Assembly: GCF_008271465.1 (NCBI RefSeq) | Contig: NZ_VMDU01000001.1 | Coordinates: 496,001-560,000, forward strand | Direction of reading: 5' to 3' | Source of the DNA: Tabrizicola flagellatus | Lineage (GTDB): Bacteria; Pseudomonadota; Alphaproteobacteria; Rhodobacterales; Rhodobacteraceae | DNA length: 64,000 nucleotides | In this document: positions 16,286-27,295 of the stretch, one piece after another | Layout of the letters: every line of letters begins with the position of its first letter | Numbering within the stretch: the first letter of the stretch is position 1 | Notes under the pieces: generated by a model | Database searches by the model: none | What the model was told of the DNA's origin: nothing | What the model saw: only the letters and a program-made list of their open reading frames with translations | Translations under genes and position numbers: made by a program

Positions 16286-17985
16286 AACTGAGAGCCGCCC
16301 TTATGGGCGCCGTTGCCGTGCTGGGCATTGCCCCCGCGGCCTTTGCCGAACGCGGCACCGACGGCGAGGTGAAACTCACCTTCCCGCAGGCCGTGTCGAT
16401 CATGAACCCCTACCTGTCGGGCGGGACCAAGGACATCTATGCCTCCTCGATGGTGCTGGAGCCGCTGGCCGGTCTGGACCCCAACGGCGTTCTGATCCCG
16501 AAACTGGTCACGGAAATCCCGACGCTGGAAAATGGCGGCATTTCCGAGGACCGGACCTCGATAACCTGGAAGCTCCTGCCCGACCTGAAATGGTCGGATG
16601 GCACCCCGGTGACGGCAGATGACGCCGTGTTCACCTGGCAATATTGCACCCATCCGGAAGGCGGTTGCAGCCAGGCCACGAAATACGAGGGCGTCGCCTC
16701 GGTGGAGGCCGTCGATCCCCAGACCATCAAGGTCACCTTCAACGGCCCGAAGGCGAACCCCTACACCGCCTTCGTCAGCGCGCTGTCGCCCATCCTGCAG
16801 AAAAAGCAGTTCGAGGCCTGCCTCGGCGCCGCTGCCCCCACCTGCACCGACGCCAACAACATGCCGATCGGCACCGGGCCGTTCAAGGTCACCGGCTTCA
16901 CGGTGAATGACACGGTGACCTTGGCTGCGAACGAGAACTACCGTGATCCGGCCAAGCCGGCTTTCGCGACCGCCGTCATCAAGGGCGGCGGCGATGCTGA
17001 GGGCTCGGCCCGCGCCGTGATGGAGACGGGCGAGTTCGACTATGCCTGGAACACCCAGATCCCGCCGGACACCCAGGCCTCGATGCTGGCCGCCGGCAAG
17101 GGCCAGTTCGTGGTCGCCTTCGGCACGCTGGTCGAGCGGCTGGAAACCAACACCACCGACCCCGACCCGGCTCTGCCGGAAGGCGAGCGTTCCACCGCGA
17201 AGCACCCGCACCCGATCCTGTCGGACATCCGCGTGCGCACGGCGCTGTCCAAGGCCATCGACCGCTCGATCCTGGTCGAAGTCGGCTATGGAGCCGGCGG
17301 CAAGCCGACCTGCAACGTGATCCCCGGGCCGGAAGGCTGGGCCTCGGACAATGACGGCTGCATCGCCCAGGACATGGAAGGTGCAAAGGCTCTGCTGGAC
17401 GAAGCCGGCTGGAAGGACAGCGACGGCGACGGCGTGCGGGACAAGGACGGCAAGAAGCTGAAGCTTCTGTACCAGACCACCGTCAACCCGATCCGCCAGG
17501 ACTTCCAGGCGCTGATCAAGGACTGGTGGACGGAACTGGGGGTCGAGGTGGAACTGAAGGCCATCGACCCGGGCGTGTTCTTCGGCGGCGATCCGGGCTC
17601 GCCGGACACCTTCCAGAAGTTCTACGCAGACATCGAGATGTATGCCAACAACTCGGAAAGCCCTGACCCGGAAAGCTATCTGGGCCAGTACCAGTGCAAG
17701 AATGCGCCGACCCCGGAAACCCAGTGGCAGGGCGAGAACATCAACCGCTTCTGCAACCCGGAATACGACGCGCTATACGCAACCATGGCGACCACGACCG
17801 ACCTCGCGGCCCGTCAGGAGATCGCCAAGAAGCTGAACGACATGGTGACGAAGGACTCCATGATCGTGATCCCGCTGGTCCACCGCGGCACCCTGTCGGC
17901 CCATTCCAACACCCTGGGCGGCGTTCAGATCAACGCCTGGGACTCGGAGATGTGGAACGTCGCGGACTGGTTCCGCGTCAAGTGA
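16282..17985 (+). CDS. dppA: periplasmic peptide-binding protein, SBP_bac_5 family
   Basis: Captures the ligand for the importer in the periplasm. 567 residues with a clear Sec signal peptide ([20 protein letters not shown], cleavage after AFA) and the family-5 signatures LVTEIPTLE and [19 protein letters not shown]. The start overlaps the dppF stop by 4 bases; the binding protein follows both ATPases, an order that is less common than binding-protein-first. A hairpin follows the stop. Ligand could be peptide, opine or nickel chelate; the adjacent deacylase and oxidase favour an amino-acid derivative. Confidence 0.92.
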   Translation: MKLRAALMGAVAVLGIAPAAFAERGTDGEVKLTFPQAVSIMNPYLSGGTKDIYASSMVLEPLAGLDPNGVLIPKLVTEIPTLENGGISEDRTSITWKLLPDLKWSDGTPVTADDAVFTWQYCTHPEGGCSQATKYEGVASVEAVDPQTIKVTFNGPKANPYTAFVSALSPILQKKQFEACLGAAAPTCTDANNMPIGTGPFKVTGFTVNDTVTLAANENYRDPAKPAFATAVIKGGGDAEGSARAVMETGEFDYAWNTQIPPDTQASMLAAGKGQFVVAFGTLVERLETNTTDPDPALPEGERSTAKHPHPILSDIRVRTALSKAIDRSILVEVGYGAGGKPTCNVIPGPEGWASDNDGCIAQDMEGAKALLDEAGWKDSDGDGVRDKDGKKLKLLYQTTVNPIRQDFQALIKDWWTELGVEVELKAIDPGVFFGGDPGSPDTFQKFYADIEMYANNSESPDPESYLGQYQCKNAPTPETQWQGENINRFCNPEYDALYATMATTTDLAARQEIAKKLNDMVTKDSMIVIPLVHRGTLSAHSNTLGGVQINAWDSEMWNVADWFRVK

Positions 17986-17997
17986 CTTGACCCGGGT

Positions 17998-18019
17998 GGG
18001 GCCGGAGCAATCCGGCCCC
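17998..18019 (+). terminator. intra-operon stem-loop after the binding-protein gene
   Basis: Perfect 9-base-pair stem GGGGCCGGA / TCCGGCCCC with loop GCAA, 13 bases after the dppA stop and 35 before dppB. There is no T-tract, so it is more likely a partial terminator or RNA-protecting structure that raises binding-protein mRNA over permease mRNA than a full stop. Confidence 0.6.
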
Positions 18020-18053
18020 GCATCTTCCTTCCTTCCCGTCATGCGAGAGCTGC

Positions 18054-19061
18054 ATGCTCACCTTCACGCTTCGCAGGCTTCTGTTGGCCATTCCGACCCT
18101 GCTGGTCATCAGCCTGGTGATCTTCCTGCTGGTCGATCTGGCCCCGGGCTCGCCCATGGCCGAGATCCCGCTGACCGTACCGCCGGATGTGCGGCAGAAG
18201 ATGATCGAGGCGCTGGGGGCCGATCAGCCGGTCTTCGTGCGCTATTTCCTGTGGCTGCGGCAGTTCTTCTGGGTCGAGCCTGCCAGCCTGATCGACGGCT
18301 GGTTCGGCACGACGCTTGCGGAAGGTGAACAGCGCATCCTGTCCTGGCAGTCGCGCAGCCCCGTCTTCACCATCATCGGCCAGCGCCTGCCCCAGACACT
18401 GACCGTGATCGGCACCGCCTATCTGGTCGGCATCCTGATTGCCGTGCCGATCGGTATCTATTCGGCCTACCGGCAGTATTCCTGGTTCGACCAGGCCGGG
18501 ACCCTGTTCGCGATGATCGGCTTCTCGGTGCCCACCTTCTTTTCCGGCACACTGCTCATCATCGTCTTCGCGGTGTGGCTGGGCTGGTTCCCGACCAAGT
18601 ACGACACCCAGCTGGTCGTCAATGACTGGGCGAGTTTCGTCAAGCAGATCAAGCAGATGGCCATGCCGGTCATGACCCTGGGCCTCGCCAACGCCGCCGC
18701 GATCAGCCGCTACATGCGGTCCTCGATGCTGGACAACATGGGGATGGACTATGTCCGCACAGCTCGTGCCAAGGGCATGTCCGAACGCACCGTCGTGCTG
18801 AAGCATGTCCTGCGCAACTCGCTGATCCCGGTGGTGACGGTGATCGCGCTCGGTATCCCGGCGATCTTCGGCGGGGCGATCATCACCGAAAACCTGTTCG
18901 GCGTGAACGGCATCGGTGCGGCCCTGATCGGCGCGATCCACGCCAACGACCTGCCGATGGTGCAGACGCTCGCCTTCATCTTCGCGGTCCTGATCGTGCT
19001 CTTCAACCTGATCGCCGACATCCTCTACGGCCTCCTCGATCCGCGGATCCGCTATGACTGA
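18054..19061 (+). CDS. dppB: peptide ABC transporter permease DppB type
   Basis: Inner-membrane channel subunit, 335 residues, about six membrane helices. It begins MLTFTLRRLLLAIPTLLVIS, the standard DppB opening, with a long first periplasmic loop and the EAA-type motif RTARAKGMSERTVVLKHVLRNS that contacts the ATPases. It ends eight bases inside dppC. A 68-base gap with a stem-loop separates it from dppA. A second ATG at 18041 is out of frame and was not used. Confidence 0.93.
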   Translation: MLTFTLRRLLLAIPTLLVISLVIFLLVDLAPGSPMAEIPLTVPPDVRQKMIEALGADQPVFVRYFLWLRQFFWVEPASLIDGWFGTTLAEGEQRILSWQSRSPVFTIIGQRLPQTLTVIGTAYLVGILIAVPIGIYSAYRQYSWFDQAGTLFAMIGFSVPTFFSGTLLIIVFAVWLGWFPTKYDTQLVVNDWASFVKQIKQMAMPVMTLGLANAAAISRYMRSSMLDNMGMDYVRTARAKGMSERTVVLKHVLRNSLIPVVTVIALGIPAIFGGAIITENLFGVNGIGAALIGAIHANDLPMVQTLAFIFAVLIVLFNLIADILYGLLDPRIRYD

Positions 19062-19965
19062 CGCCAGCGCCACCCAGCCGAATCCGTCGAGCCAGCTGCG
19101 CGACATCTGGAACCAGTTCCGCACGCACAAGGGCGCCCTGTTCGGGCTGATCACCCTGGGAATCCTGATCCTTGCGGTGCTGATCGGCCCCTATCTCTGG
19201 GTGCCGGAAAAACTGACGGTGGCCGAGGCGATCAAGCTGAAGAACCAGGGGCCGTCCCTGCGCTTTCCGCTCGGCACCGACCAGCTGGGACGCGACATGC
19301 TGTCCCGGATGCTGCTGGCGGGTCGGGTCTCGCTGGCGGTGGGCCTGGTCGCCATGGTGATCGCCATCGTTTTCGGCACCTTCATCGGCATCCTGGCTGG
19401 CTATTTCCGCCGACTCGACGGGCCGTTGATGCGGCTGACCGACATGTTCCTGGCCTTGCCGCTGATCCCGCTCCTGCTGGTCATGGTGATGCTGTTCCGC
19501 GACCGCATCGCCGGGATGATCGGCCCCGAGCTCGGCGCCTTCACCCTCATCGTGTTTGCCATCGGTATCACGTCCTGGATGGCCACGGCGCGCATCGTGC
19601 GCGGCGAGGTACTGACGCTGAAAGAGCGCGAATATGTGCTCGCCGCCCGCTCGATCGGGGCGAAGCCGAACCGGATTATCCTGCGGCACATCCTGCCGAA
19701 CGTGGTCTCGCCGGTCATGGTCGCGGCGACGCTCGGCGTGGCCGAGGCGATCATTACGGAAAGCGTGCTCAGCTTCCTCGGCCTCGGCTTCCCGCCCGAC
19801 TTCCCGACCTGGGGGCGCCTGTTGTTCGATGGTCTGCAATACATGCAGGTCTATCCCGAGCGCGTGGTCTGGCCCGGACTGGCCATCTCGCTGACCGTGC
19901 TGTCGGTGAACTACATCGGCGACGGATTGCGTGACGCGCTCGACCCTCGCATCCGTGGTCGGTGA
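19054..19965 (+). CDS. dppC: peptide ABC transporter permease DppC type
   Basis: Second channel subunit, 303 residues with an N-terminal cytoplasmic tail, a first helix near residues 30-47, the conserved FPLGTDQLGRDMLSRML segment, and the EAA motif ARSIGAKPNRIILRHILPN. Typical of DppC/OppC with the N-terminal OppC_N extension. ATG overlaps the dppB stop by 8 bases. Last gene of the importer operon; its TGA stop forms the first bases of the palindromic repeat that separates it from the convergent DUF3422 gene. Confidence 0.93.
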   Translation: MTDASATQPNPSSQLRDIWNQFRTHKGALFGLITLGILILAVLIGPYLWVPEKLTVAEAIKLKNQGPSLRFPLGTDQLGRDMLSRMLLAGRVSLAVGLVAMVIAIVFGTFIGILAGYFRRLDGPLMRLTDMFLALPLIPLLLVMVMLFRDRIAGMIGPELGAFTLIVFAIGITSWMATARIVRGEVLTLKEREYVLAARSIGAKPNRIILRHILPNVVSPVMVAATLGVAEAIITESVLSFLGLGFPPDFPTWGRLLFDGLQYMQVYPERVVWPGLAISLTVLSVNYIGDGLRDALDPRIRGR

Positions 19966-20040
19966 TGCTGCGGCTCGTCGTCACCTTCGGTGCTCCTCGC
20001 GTAGCGCGCGACGAGCAGCCGAAGGCGCACGAGGAGCATC
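19964..20040. repeat. palindromic intergenic repeat, copy A, between convergent genes
   Basis: Imperfect inverted repeat that fills the gap between the dppC stop and the stop of the DUF3422 gene. Outer arms GATGCT/AGCATC and inner paired blocks CCTTCGG/CCGAAGG are visible. Its right arm contains GCGACGAG, CGAAG and GCACGAGGAGC in the same order as the copy at 59263-59341, with three differences over about 28 bases. Probably a bidirectional terminator or a REP-like family. Confidence 0.75.
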
Positions 20041-20043
20041 GGC

Positions 20044-21327
20044 CTAGTGCAGCGCCTTGCGGATGCGCCGAACCATGAGCCAGACCGCCAGTACCACCAC
20101 GGGCACCAGCCCAGCCAAGAGCGCCCCATGGCTAATGTGCAGTGCATGCGCTGCCGGTTCCAGCAGATAGGCCGCCAGGTTCACGGCATAGTAGCTGATC
20201 GCGACCGTCGAAAGGCCCTCGACCGTGCGCTGCAGCCGCAGCTGCAGGTCAGCGCGCTTGTCCATGCTTTCCAGAAGCTTCTGGTTCTGCGCTGACCGTT
20301 CGACATCCACCCTTGTCCGCAAGAGTTCTGCCGCCCGTTCCGCCCGCTCTGCCATCGCGGCCAGGCGGTTCTCCGCGGACTTCACCGTCCGCATCGCCGG
20401 GTCATAGCGGCGCATCATGAACTCTGCGAAGGTCTGCCGCCCCTCGATACGCTGTTCGCGCAGCACTTCGATCCTCTGGTTGACGATCGCCTCGTAGGCC
20501 GCCGTTGCCCCGAAGCGGAAGGAGAACTGCACCGCAAGACTTTCCAGCTCTGCCGAAATGGTCAGAAGGTCGTGCAGTGCGGCTTCCGGCGCGGGTTCCG
20601 CGTTGTCCAGGCCGGAGACCAGCGCCGAGAGACTGGGGTCAAGCGCATTCAGCCGCGCCGACAGATCCCGCGAGCGCATCAGCCCCAGCATCGACATCGC
20701 CCGGTAGGTCTCGATCTCGCACAGGCGCTGCACGATCCGCCCCACGCGCCTCGGGCCCGTTCCGGGCGCGACGAAGACGGCAAACCGCATGTGCCCGGCC
20801 GGGTCGATCCGGAAGTCTCCGGCCACCACTGCAGCGCCGTCAACGACGCGGCTGACCGCCAGGCTCTCGGGCACGAACCACTCGTCCAACCGCCGCAGCA
20901 GTTCTGCGTCGTTGGCCGGCATCGGCTCGACCCGGATCAGAACCGATGTCAGGCGCTTTCCGGGCGCGTCGGCCAGCCAGTCTTCGGGCAGCACCTCCGC
21001 CTCGGCCGGATCAAAGGGACGCGCCGATAGGCCCCGGCTGAACGCGGTGTAGGTGACGAACTCGGTATGGCTTTCCCATTTCAGTTCCGCCCGGCCGATC
21101 GGTCCCTGGAAATGCGTGGCCCCCGGCTGGGGATGCGCCGAGCCGTTGCGATCCAGAAGCGCAATCAGATGCGCCCGGTCGCGGTCGCGATCGCGGTTCT
21201 GCGCCTGAACAGGCTCCTTGATCGCCACATAGACGGCCGTTGAGGGCACCTCCAGCGAAGGGAAAGGCCGCGCATGCAGCTCGTTGACCGTGGCATAGCG
21301 CAGCGGGTGGTCGGAAATCGGCATCAT
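20044..21327 (-). CDS. DUF3422 family protein
   Basis: 427 residues with unknown function. Recognised by the opening HPLRYATVNELHARPFPSL and the family-typical middle region. Residues about 320-375 (many Ala, Glu, Arg; RTVKSAENRLAAMAERAERA) predict a coiled coil, and a C-terminal hydrophobic pair around 385-418 predicts one or two membrane helices. This resembles the CorA-like organisation reported for the family, but no transport function is claimed. It stands 190 bases after the glutamine amidotransferase gene on the same strand and ends against repeat copy A. Confidence 0.8.
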   Translation of the reverse strand: MMPISDHPLRYATVNELHARPFPSLEVPSTAVYVAIKEPVQAQNRDRDRDRAHLIALLDRNGSAHPQPGATHFQGPIGRAELKWESHTEFVTYTAFSRGLSARPFDPAEAEVLPEDWLADAPGKRLTSVLIRVEPMPANDAELLRRLDEWFVPESLAVSRVVDGAAVVAGDFRIDPAGHMRFAVFVAPGTGPRRVGRIVQRLCEIETYRAMSMLGLMRSRDLSARLNALDPSLSALVSGLDNAEPAPEAALHDLLTISAELESLAVQFSFRFGATAAYEAIVNQRIEVLREQRIEGRQTFAEFMMRRYDPAMRTVKSAENRLAAMAERAERAAELLRTRVDVERSAQNQKLLESMDKRADLQLRLQRTVEGLSTVAISYYAVNLAAYLLEPAAHALHISHGALLAGLVPVVVLAVWLMVRRIRKALH

Positions 21328-21517
21328 CAGTGATCCGGAACGGATTGGCTCGCCTTGCGCTTATCCAGATTTTTCGTGGAAATCCATGGTTCTATCGGCA
21401 TGCTGCCGCATACCGGCAAAAGCAGAAGGTTTTGCCCGGCTTTCGGGCACAGCAGCATCGGAATATCGCGATCCGGTGCGGGGTCCGCACAGGGCCGCTG
21501 CTCCGGGATCGGAAGGC

Positions 21518-22312
21518 TCAGGCGACGGCCGCAAGCCGACAGGGCATGAAATCCTCGACCATGGCGGTCTCGCCGTCGAAGGTGCAGAAACTGTAGGCGG
21601 GCACCTCCTCCCAGCCAACTTCTTCGGCTTCAAGCGGCTCGGACACCACGGCCCTGCCCTTCCGGCTGTCGGACCAGCGATGGTAGAGCGATGGGGCCGC
21701 AGCGTCCGTCGCGTAGCGCACGGCATACAGCCTTTTTCCGTCCGACAGTGCCGCCGTCATCCGCAGATGCGGAGCCGCACCCTTTTCTCGGGCCAGCCGG
21801 ATGAACCGCGCCGCCGCCCGTTCCAGCGCGCCCCGGGGGTCGTCATCCAGCCCCTCGGCCAGTGCCACGAGGAAAAGCGCCTCGCTGTCGGTGGCGCCCT
21901 TGCGGTGGGGATACAGTGCCTCGGGGATCATCATGTCGGCATCGCGACGGAAGCTTTCATAGCCGCCGACCTGACCATTGTGCATGAAGCTCCACCGGCC
22001 ATGGGTGAACGGGTGGCAGTTGTTGCGGCTGGTGGCCGTTCCGGTGCTGGCCCGCACATGCGCAAGGAAGAGGTGCGACTGGACCTGTGCCGTCAGACTT
22101 TTCAGGTTCGGGTCCGACCACGCCGGAAGCACATCGCGGAACAGCCCCGGCTCCGGCTTGGCGCCATACCAGGCAATGCCGAACCCATCGGCGTTGATCG
22201 CCGTGTGACACTGGGTAGCGCAGTGGCTTTGGTGGATCAGCGAGTGACCAGGGCGACTAATGATCTCCTCAAGGAAGATCGGCTCGCCGGTGTAGGCCGC
22301 CCAGCGGCACAT
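21518..22312 (-). CDS. class II glutamine amidotransferase (YafJ family)
   Basis: 264 residues of the Ntn-type class II amidotransferase fold without a synthetase partner domain. The start at 22312 gives MCRWAAYTG, so Met removal would expose the nucleophile Cys2; an upstream in-frame start would bury it. NADGFGIAWYG and WSFMHNGQVGGYE are the conserved substrate loops. Substrate is unknown; relatives include YafJ and the DUF3422-neighbour proteins. The 111-base gap upstream to the DUF1330 gene is empty of other coding sequence. Confidence 0.85.
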   Translation of the reverse strand: MCRWAAYTGEPIFLEEIISRPGHSLIHQSHCATQCHTAINADGFGIAWYGAKPEPGLFRDVLPAWSDPNLKSLTAQVQSHLFLAHVRASTGTATSRNNCHPFTHGRWSFMHNGQVGGYESFRRDADMMIPEALYPHRKGATDSEALFLVALAEGLDDDPRGALERAAARFIRLAREKGAAPHLRMTAALSDGKRLYAVRYATDAAAPSLYHRWSDSRKGRAVVSEPLEAEEVGWEEVPAYSFCTFDGETAMVEDFMPCRLAAVA

Positions 22313-22423
22313 CAGAGCGCGCCCTCGCAAAACAGGATCATCAACCCGACCTCGTCCTTTTCTGCGAATCTAGCAGAAATCATCCGGACCCGAAAAGATA
22401 CTGCATTGAATTTGCGGAAAACC

Positions 22424-22720
22424 TTACTCGATTTCCTCGACAACCATCAGATCCCGTACGCTGGCGCCCTTCGCATGGGCGAGGGCAGCCTGATAGGCGG
22501 GGGAATTGTAGCACTCTACCGCCTTTTCCAGGCTCGGAAACCGGGCGACGACGTTGCGGGCGCGGTCGTTGCCTTCCAGTTGCACATAGCGCCCGCCCCG
22601 GGCGAGAAAGACACCGCCATGGGCCGCGATGGCAGGACCGGCTTCCCGGGCATAGCGGCCATAGGCTTCGGCATCCGTGACATGAACATGGGCAATCCAC
22701 AGAGCGGTGGGCATGGTCAT
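22424..22720 (-). CDS. DUF1330 family protein
   Basis: 98 residues; dimeric alpha-beta barrel (ferredoxin-like) family of unknown role. Typical pattern is visible: [25 protein letters not shown]-like region near 18-43, then [20 protein letters not shown] and [19 protein letters not shown] at 22720 overlaps the alaS stop as ATGA, so it is translated with alaS. An internal ATG two codons later is possible. Confidence 0.85.
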   Translation of the reverse strand: MTMPTALWIAHVHVTDAEAYGRYAREAGPAIAAHGGVFLARGGRYVQLEGNDRARNVVARFPSLEKAVECYNSPAYQAALAHAKGASVRDLMVVEEIE

Positions 22721-25371
22721 CCTCCGATTGCGGCTTCGGCCGCCTTGATCGCAGCCTGGGCCTGACCGATGTCGGCGCCGCCCGCCTGGGCCAGATCGGG
22801 ACGGCCGCCCCCGCCCTTGCCGCCAAGGGCCTCGGCCGCGGCCTTCACAAGGGTGACGGCGGAAAGTCTTCCGGTCAGGTCCTGGGTCACGCCCGCGGCG
22901 ACCGCCGGCTTGGCGCCCGTGTCTGCGATAAGCAGCACGGCACCCGAGCCGATCCTGGCCTTCACCTCGTCGATCAGCGCCGGAAGATCCTTGCCGGACA
23001 CGCCCGACAGCACTTGAGCAACGAACTTCACGCCGTTGATTTCCTTGGCGTCCGGGTCGGCTGCCTTACCCCCCATCGCCAGCTCGCGGCGCAGTTGTGC
23101 AACTTCGTTCGCCAGCGCCTTGCGCTCCTCGAACAGCGCACGGATCCGGTCTGCAAGCTCGGTCGGCGGGGCCTTGATGATGGCAGCGATATCATTCAGC
23201 CGCGCATCCTGCTGGCGCAGGTGGTCCAGCGCCGCCTGCCCCGTCAAGGCCTCGATCCGGCGCACGCCGGCCGAGGAGGCGCTTTCCGACAGGATCACCA
23301 TCGAGCCGATGTCACCCGTGCGCTGCACATGCGTGCCTCCGCAGAGCTCCAGGCTGTAGGTCTTGCCGTCGCTGCCTTTGCCGGACCCCTCCAGGATGCC
23401 CATCGAGACCACGCGAACCTCCTCGCCGTACTTCTCCCCGAACAGGGCCTGCGCCCCGATGGCGCGGGCGTCGTCGGGAGTCATGATCCGGGTCTCGACG
23501 GGGGAATTCTGGCGGATGAAGGCGTTGACCTCGGCCTCGATGGCGGCGAGGTCCGAGGCCGGGATCGCCGCGGAATGGCTGAAGTCGAACCGAAGGCGGT
23601 CTGCGGCATTGAGCGAACCGCGCTGGGCGACATGGTCGCCCAGGGTCCGGCGCAACGCCTCGTGGAGCAGGTGGGTGGCCGAGTGGTTCGCGCGGATCGC
23701 GGCGCGGCGCGCATGCGCCACCTCCAGCTTGGCCGGCTGTCCCTTGATGATCGTGCCTTCCGTCACCGTCGCAATGTGGATGAAGATGCCGGCGGCCTTC
23801 TTGACATCGGTCACTTCTGCGGTGCCGGTCTGGGTGCGGATCAGACCGGCGTCGCCCACCTGCCCACCGCTTTCGGCATAGAATGGCGTCTGGTTGGCCA
23901 CGATCTGCACGGTCTCGCCTGTTGCAGCCTGACCGATGACAATCCCGTCGCGGACCAGCGCAGTGATCACGCCCTCGGCGGTTTCGGTCTCATACCCGAG
24001 GAACTCGGTGACACCGTGCTCTTCCGCCAGGTCAAACCAGATCTTCGCATCGCCCGCAGCCCCGGTCCCGGACCAGGCAGCGCGGGCCTTGGCCCGCTGC
24101 TCGGCCATCGCCGCCTCAAAGCCATGGACATCGACCTCCCGCCCCTTCTCGCGCAGCGCGTCCTGTGTGAGGTCCAGCGGGAAGCCGTAAGTATCGTACA
24201 GCTTGAAGGCCGCCGCGCCCGGAAGCGCCGCGCCTTCGGGAAGGCCGGAAAGCTCTTCGTCCAGCAGGCGCAAGCCGCGGTCGAGGGTCTGCTTGAACTT
24301 GGTCTCTTCAGTGCGCAGCGTCTCTTCGATCAACGCTTGCGCCCGCGACAGTTCGGGATAGGCGCCGCCCATCTGCCGCACCAGCGCCGGGACCAGGCGG
24401 TGCATGACCGGATCCTGCGCACCGAGCATGTGAGCATGACGCATGGCGCGGCGCATGATGCGGCGCAGGACATAGCCACGGCCCTCGTTCGAGGGCATGA
24501 CGCCGTCGGCGATCAGGAAGGACGTTGACCGCAGGTGGTCGGCGATGACCCGATGGTGGATCTTCCCTGGCCCGTCAGGGTCCTGGCTGGTGACATTCGC
24601 GCTGGCTTCGATCAGCGAGCGCATCAGGTCGGTGTCGTAGTTGTCGTGCTTGCCTTGCAGAAGCGCCCCGATCCGCTCCAGCCCCATGCCGGTGTCGATC
24701 GACTGCATCTCCAGAGGCACCAGCCGCCCGTCGGCGAACTGTTCGTTCTGCATGAAGACGTTGTTCCAGATCTCGATGAACCGGTCACCGTCCTCTTCGG
24801 CCGACCCCGGAGGCCCGCCCCAGATGTGGGGGCCATGGTCGTAGAAGATTTCCGTGCAGGGGCCGCAGGGGCCGGTGGGGCCCATGCGCCAGAAGTTGTC
24901 GTCCGAGGCGATGCGGATGATCCGGTCGTCCGAAAGACCCGAGATCTTCTTCCAGTACCCCGCCGCCTCGTCGTCTGTGTGATAGACCGTGACCAGAAGC
25001 TTGTCCTTCGGCAGGCCAAAGTCCCTGGTCAGAAGCTCCCAGGCATAGGCGATGGCCTGTTCCTTGAAATAGTCGCCGAAGCTGAAATTCCCCAGCATTT
25101 CAAAGAAGGTATGGTGCCGCGCCGTATAGCCGACGTTGTCGAGGTCGTTGTGCTTGCCCCCTGCCCGCACGCATTTCTGCGCGGTCGTCGCGCGCTTGTA
25201 GTCCCGCGTCTCGACCCCGGTGAAGAGGTTCTTGAACTGCACCATGCCCGAGTTGGTGAACATCAGCGTCGGGTCGTTCCGCGGCACCAGGGGCGAGCTT
25301 TCCACCACACGGTGATCGTTGCGGCGGAAGAAGTCGAGGAAGGTCGAGCGGATGTCGTTCAGCGAGGCCAT
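22717..25371 (-). CDS. alaS: alanyl-tRNA synthetase
   Basis: Charges tRNA-Ala. 884 residues from the ATG at 25371 ([15 protein letters not shown]), the family start; GAAGGA lies 9 bases upstream. A longer frame reaches 25497 but its first 42 codons do not look like AlaS. Visible parts: class II catalytic domain with [11 protein letters not shown] and RPGGKHNDL-like region, GMGLERI, editing domain with [12 protein letters not shown] and LCGGTHV zinc/editing motifs, and the C-terminal C-Ala domain. It follows the MOSC gene by 103 bases on the same strand. Confidence 0.97.
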   Translation of the reverse strand: MASLNDIRSTFLDFFRRNDHRVVESSPLVPRNDPTLMFTNSGMVQFKNLFTGVETRDYKRATTAQKCVRAGGKHNDLDNVGYTARHHTFFEMLGNFSFGDYFKEQAIAYAWELLTRDFGLPKDKLLVTVYHTDDEAAGYWKKISGLSDDRIIRIASDDNFWRMGPTGPCGPCTEIFYDHGPHIWGGPPGSAEEDGDRFIEIWNNVFMQNEQFADGRLVPLEMQSIDTGMGLERIGALLQGKHDNYDTDLMRSLIEASANVTSQDPDGPGKIHHRVIADHLRSTSFLIADGVMPSNEGRGYVLRRIMRRAMRHAHMLGAQDPVMHRLVPALVRQMGGAYPELSRAQALIEETLRTEETKFKQTLDRGLRLLDEELSGLPEGAALPGAAAFKLYDTYGFPLDLTQDALREKGREVDVHGFEAAMAEQRAKARAAWSGTGAAGDAKIWFDLAEEHGVTEFLGYETETAEGVITALVRDGIVIGQAATGETVQIVANQTPFYAESGGQVGDAGLIRTQTGTAEVTDVKKAAGIFIHIATVTEGTIIKGQPAKLEVAHARRAAIRANHSATHLLHEALRRTLGDHVAQRGSLNAADRLRFDFSHSAAIPASDLAAIEAEVNAFIRQNSPVETRIMTPDDARAIGAQALFGEKYGEEVRVVSMGILEGSGKGSDGKTYSLELCGGTHVQRTGDIGSMVILSESASSAGVRRIEALTGQAALDHLRQQDARLNDIAAIIKAPPTELADRIRALFEERKALANEVAQLRRELAMGGKAADPDAKEINGVKFVAQVLSGVSGKDLPALIDEVKARIGSGAVLLIADTGAKPAVAAGVTQDLTGRLSAVTLVKAAAEALGGKGGGGRPDLAQAGGADIGQAQAAIKAAEAAIGG

Positions 25372-25474
25372 GGGCGGCGGTCCTTCGGGCGGAAACGGAA
25401 ATTCGGTCCCCCATGTAGCCCCCTGCATGGGGCCTGTCCACGGGTCACGCTTTCCGGGCGGGAAAAAAGGACGC

Positions 25475-26019
25475 TCAGCGCAGGACTTCGAGGGCATCGC
25501 CGTTGCGGATCACGCCGTCCCGTTCGACCGAGCAGAGGACGCCACGCAGCCGCAGCTCCGGGTGCGCACGCACCCAGTCGAAGGCCGCCTCGCCGTGCCG
25601 CACCTTCCACTTGGCACAGGCGTCGTTCCAGACCTCGGAGACTTGCAGGACCGCCGTGCCCACCGCAAGCAGGGTCCCGGTGGGAAGGTTCGCCTCGGTC
25701 ATGTCCAGATCGCACACGAACGTGTCACCGGGATGGACGACGTTCTCGCGGTCACGCCAGACAAGGTCCAGCACCCGACGCGGCAGGATCGAGACCTGGA
25801 TGCCCGGATGGCCGCTCCCGTCGGGCAGCTTGAGCCACGGCGTTCTGCCCCAGCGTTCGCCAGGGATGCCCTGCGCCTTCGTGACAGTGATCTCGTTAAC
25901 GAAACGACGCTGGCCGAAATCGGGACGCAGGCACAAAAGCTCGACCGCGCTGCCGGTCTTGGGTGCGGACAGCACCCCCGGCAGCGCGGCCATCAGCTCG
26001 TCATGGGTGACGTGATCGC

Positions 26020-26023
<4 letters not shown>
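25475..26023 (-). CDS. MOSC domain protein
   Basis: 182 residues; MOSC domains of the YiiM/MoCo sulfurase C-terminal type handle sulfur or molybdopterin chemistry. The conserved opening segment is [19 protein letters not shown], and a single candidate catalytic cysteine lies in [17 protein letters not shown]. It starts at a GTG overlapping the recA stop (GTGA), so it is coupled to recA and may share its SOS control. Actual substrate is unknown. Confidence 0.78.
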
Positions 26024-27090
<1,067 letters not shown>

Positions 27091-27139
27091 GTCGTTCTCC
27101 TTATTTCATAGCCGCATCCTGGCGGCAATCCTTGCCCGT

Positions 27140-27154
27140 GTTCCCCAAGTGTTC
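27140..27154. promoter_or_regulatory. LexA (SOS) box of recA
   Basis: GTTC-CCCAAGT-GTTC, an exact match to the GTTC-N7-GTTC direct-repeat SOS box known for Rhodobacter and other alphaproteobacteria. It lies 50 bases upstream of the recA ATG and just downstream of the inferred -10, where LexA would block transcription. Confidence 0.9.
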
Positions 27155-27159
27155 CCATG

Positions 27160-27188
27160 CTTATGAGCACAAAAGCGGAACGATTCAA
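27160..27188 (-). promoter_or_regulatory. recA promoter (-35 TTGAAT, -10 CATAAG)
   Basis: On the recA strand TTGAAT (27183-27188) and CATAAG (27160-27165) are separated by exactly 17 bases. The expected start site near 27153 lies inside the SOS box, as in a LexA-repressed promoter. Each hexamer matches the sigma-70 consensus at four of six positions. Confidence 0.55.
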
Positions 27189-27295
27189 CCCAAATCTCGC
27201 AATGGAAGTTTGCGGCGGCTTTGGTTAAGGGAGTGTTGATCGAACTGCCCGCTTCCGGGCGGTTTGCAGGAAAACTGCGGGCGGGAGTGTCTGGT

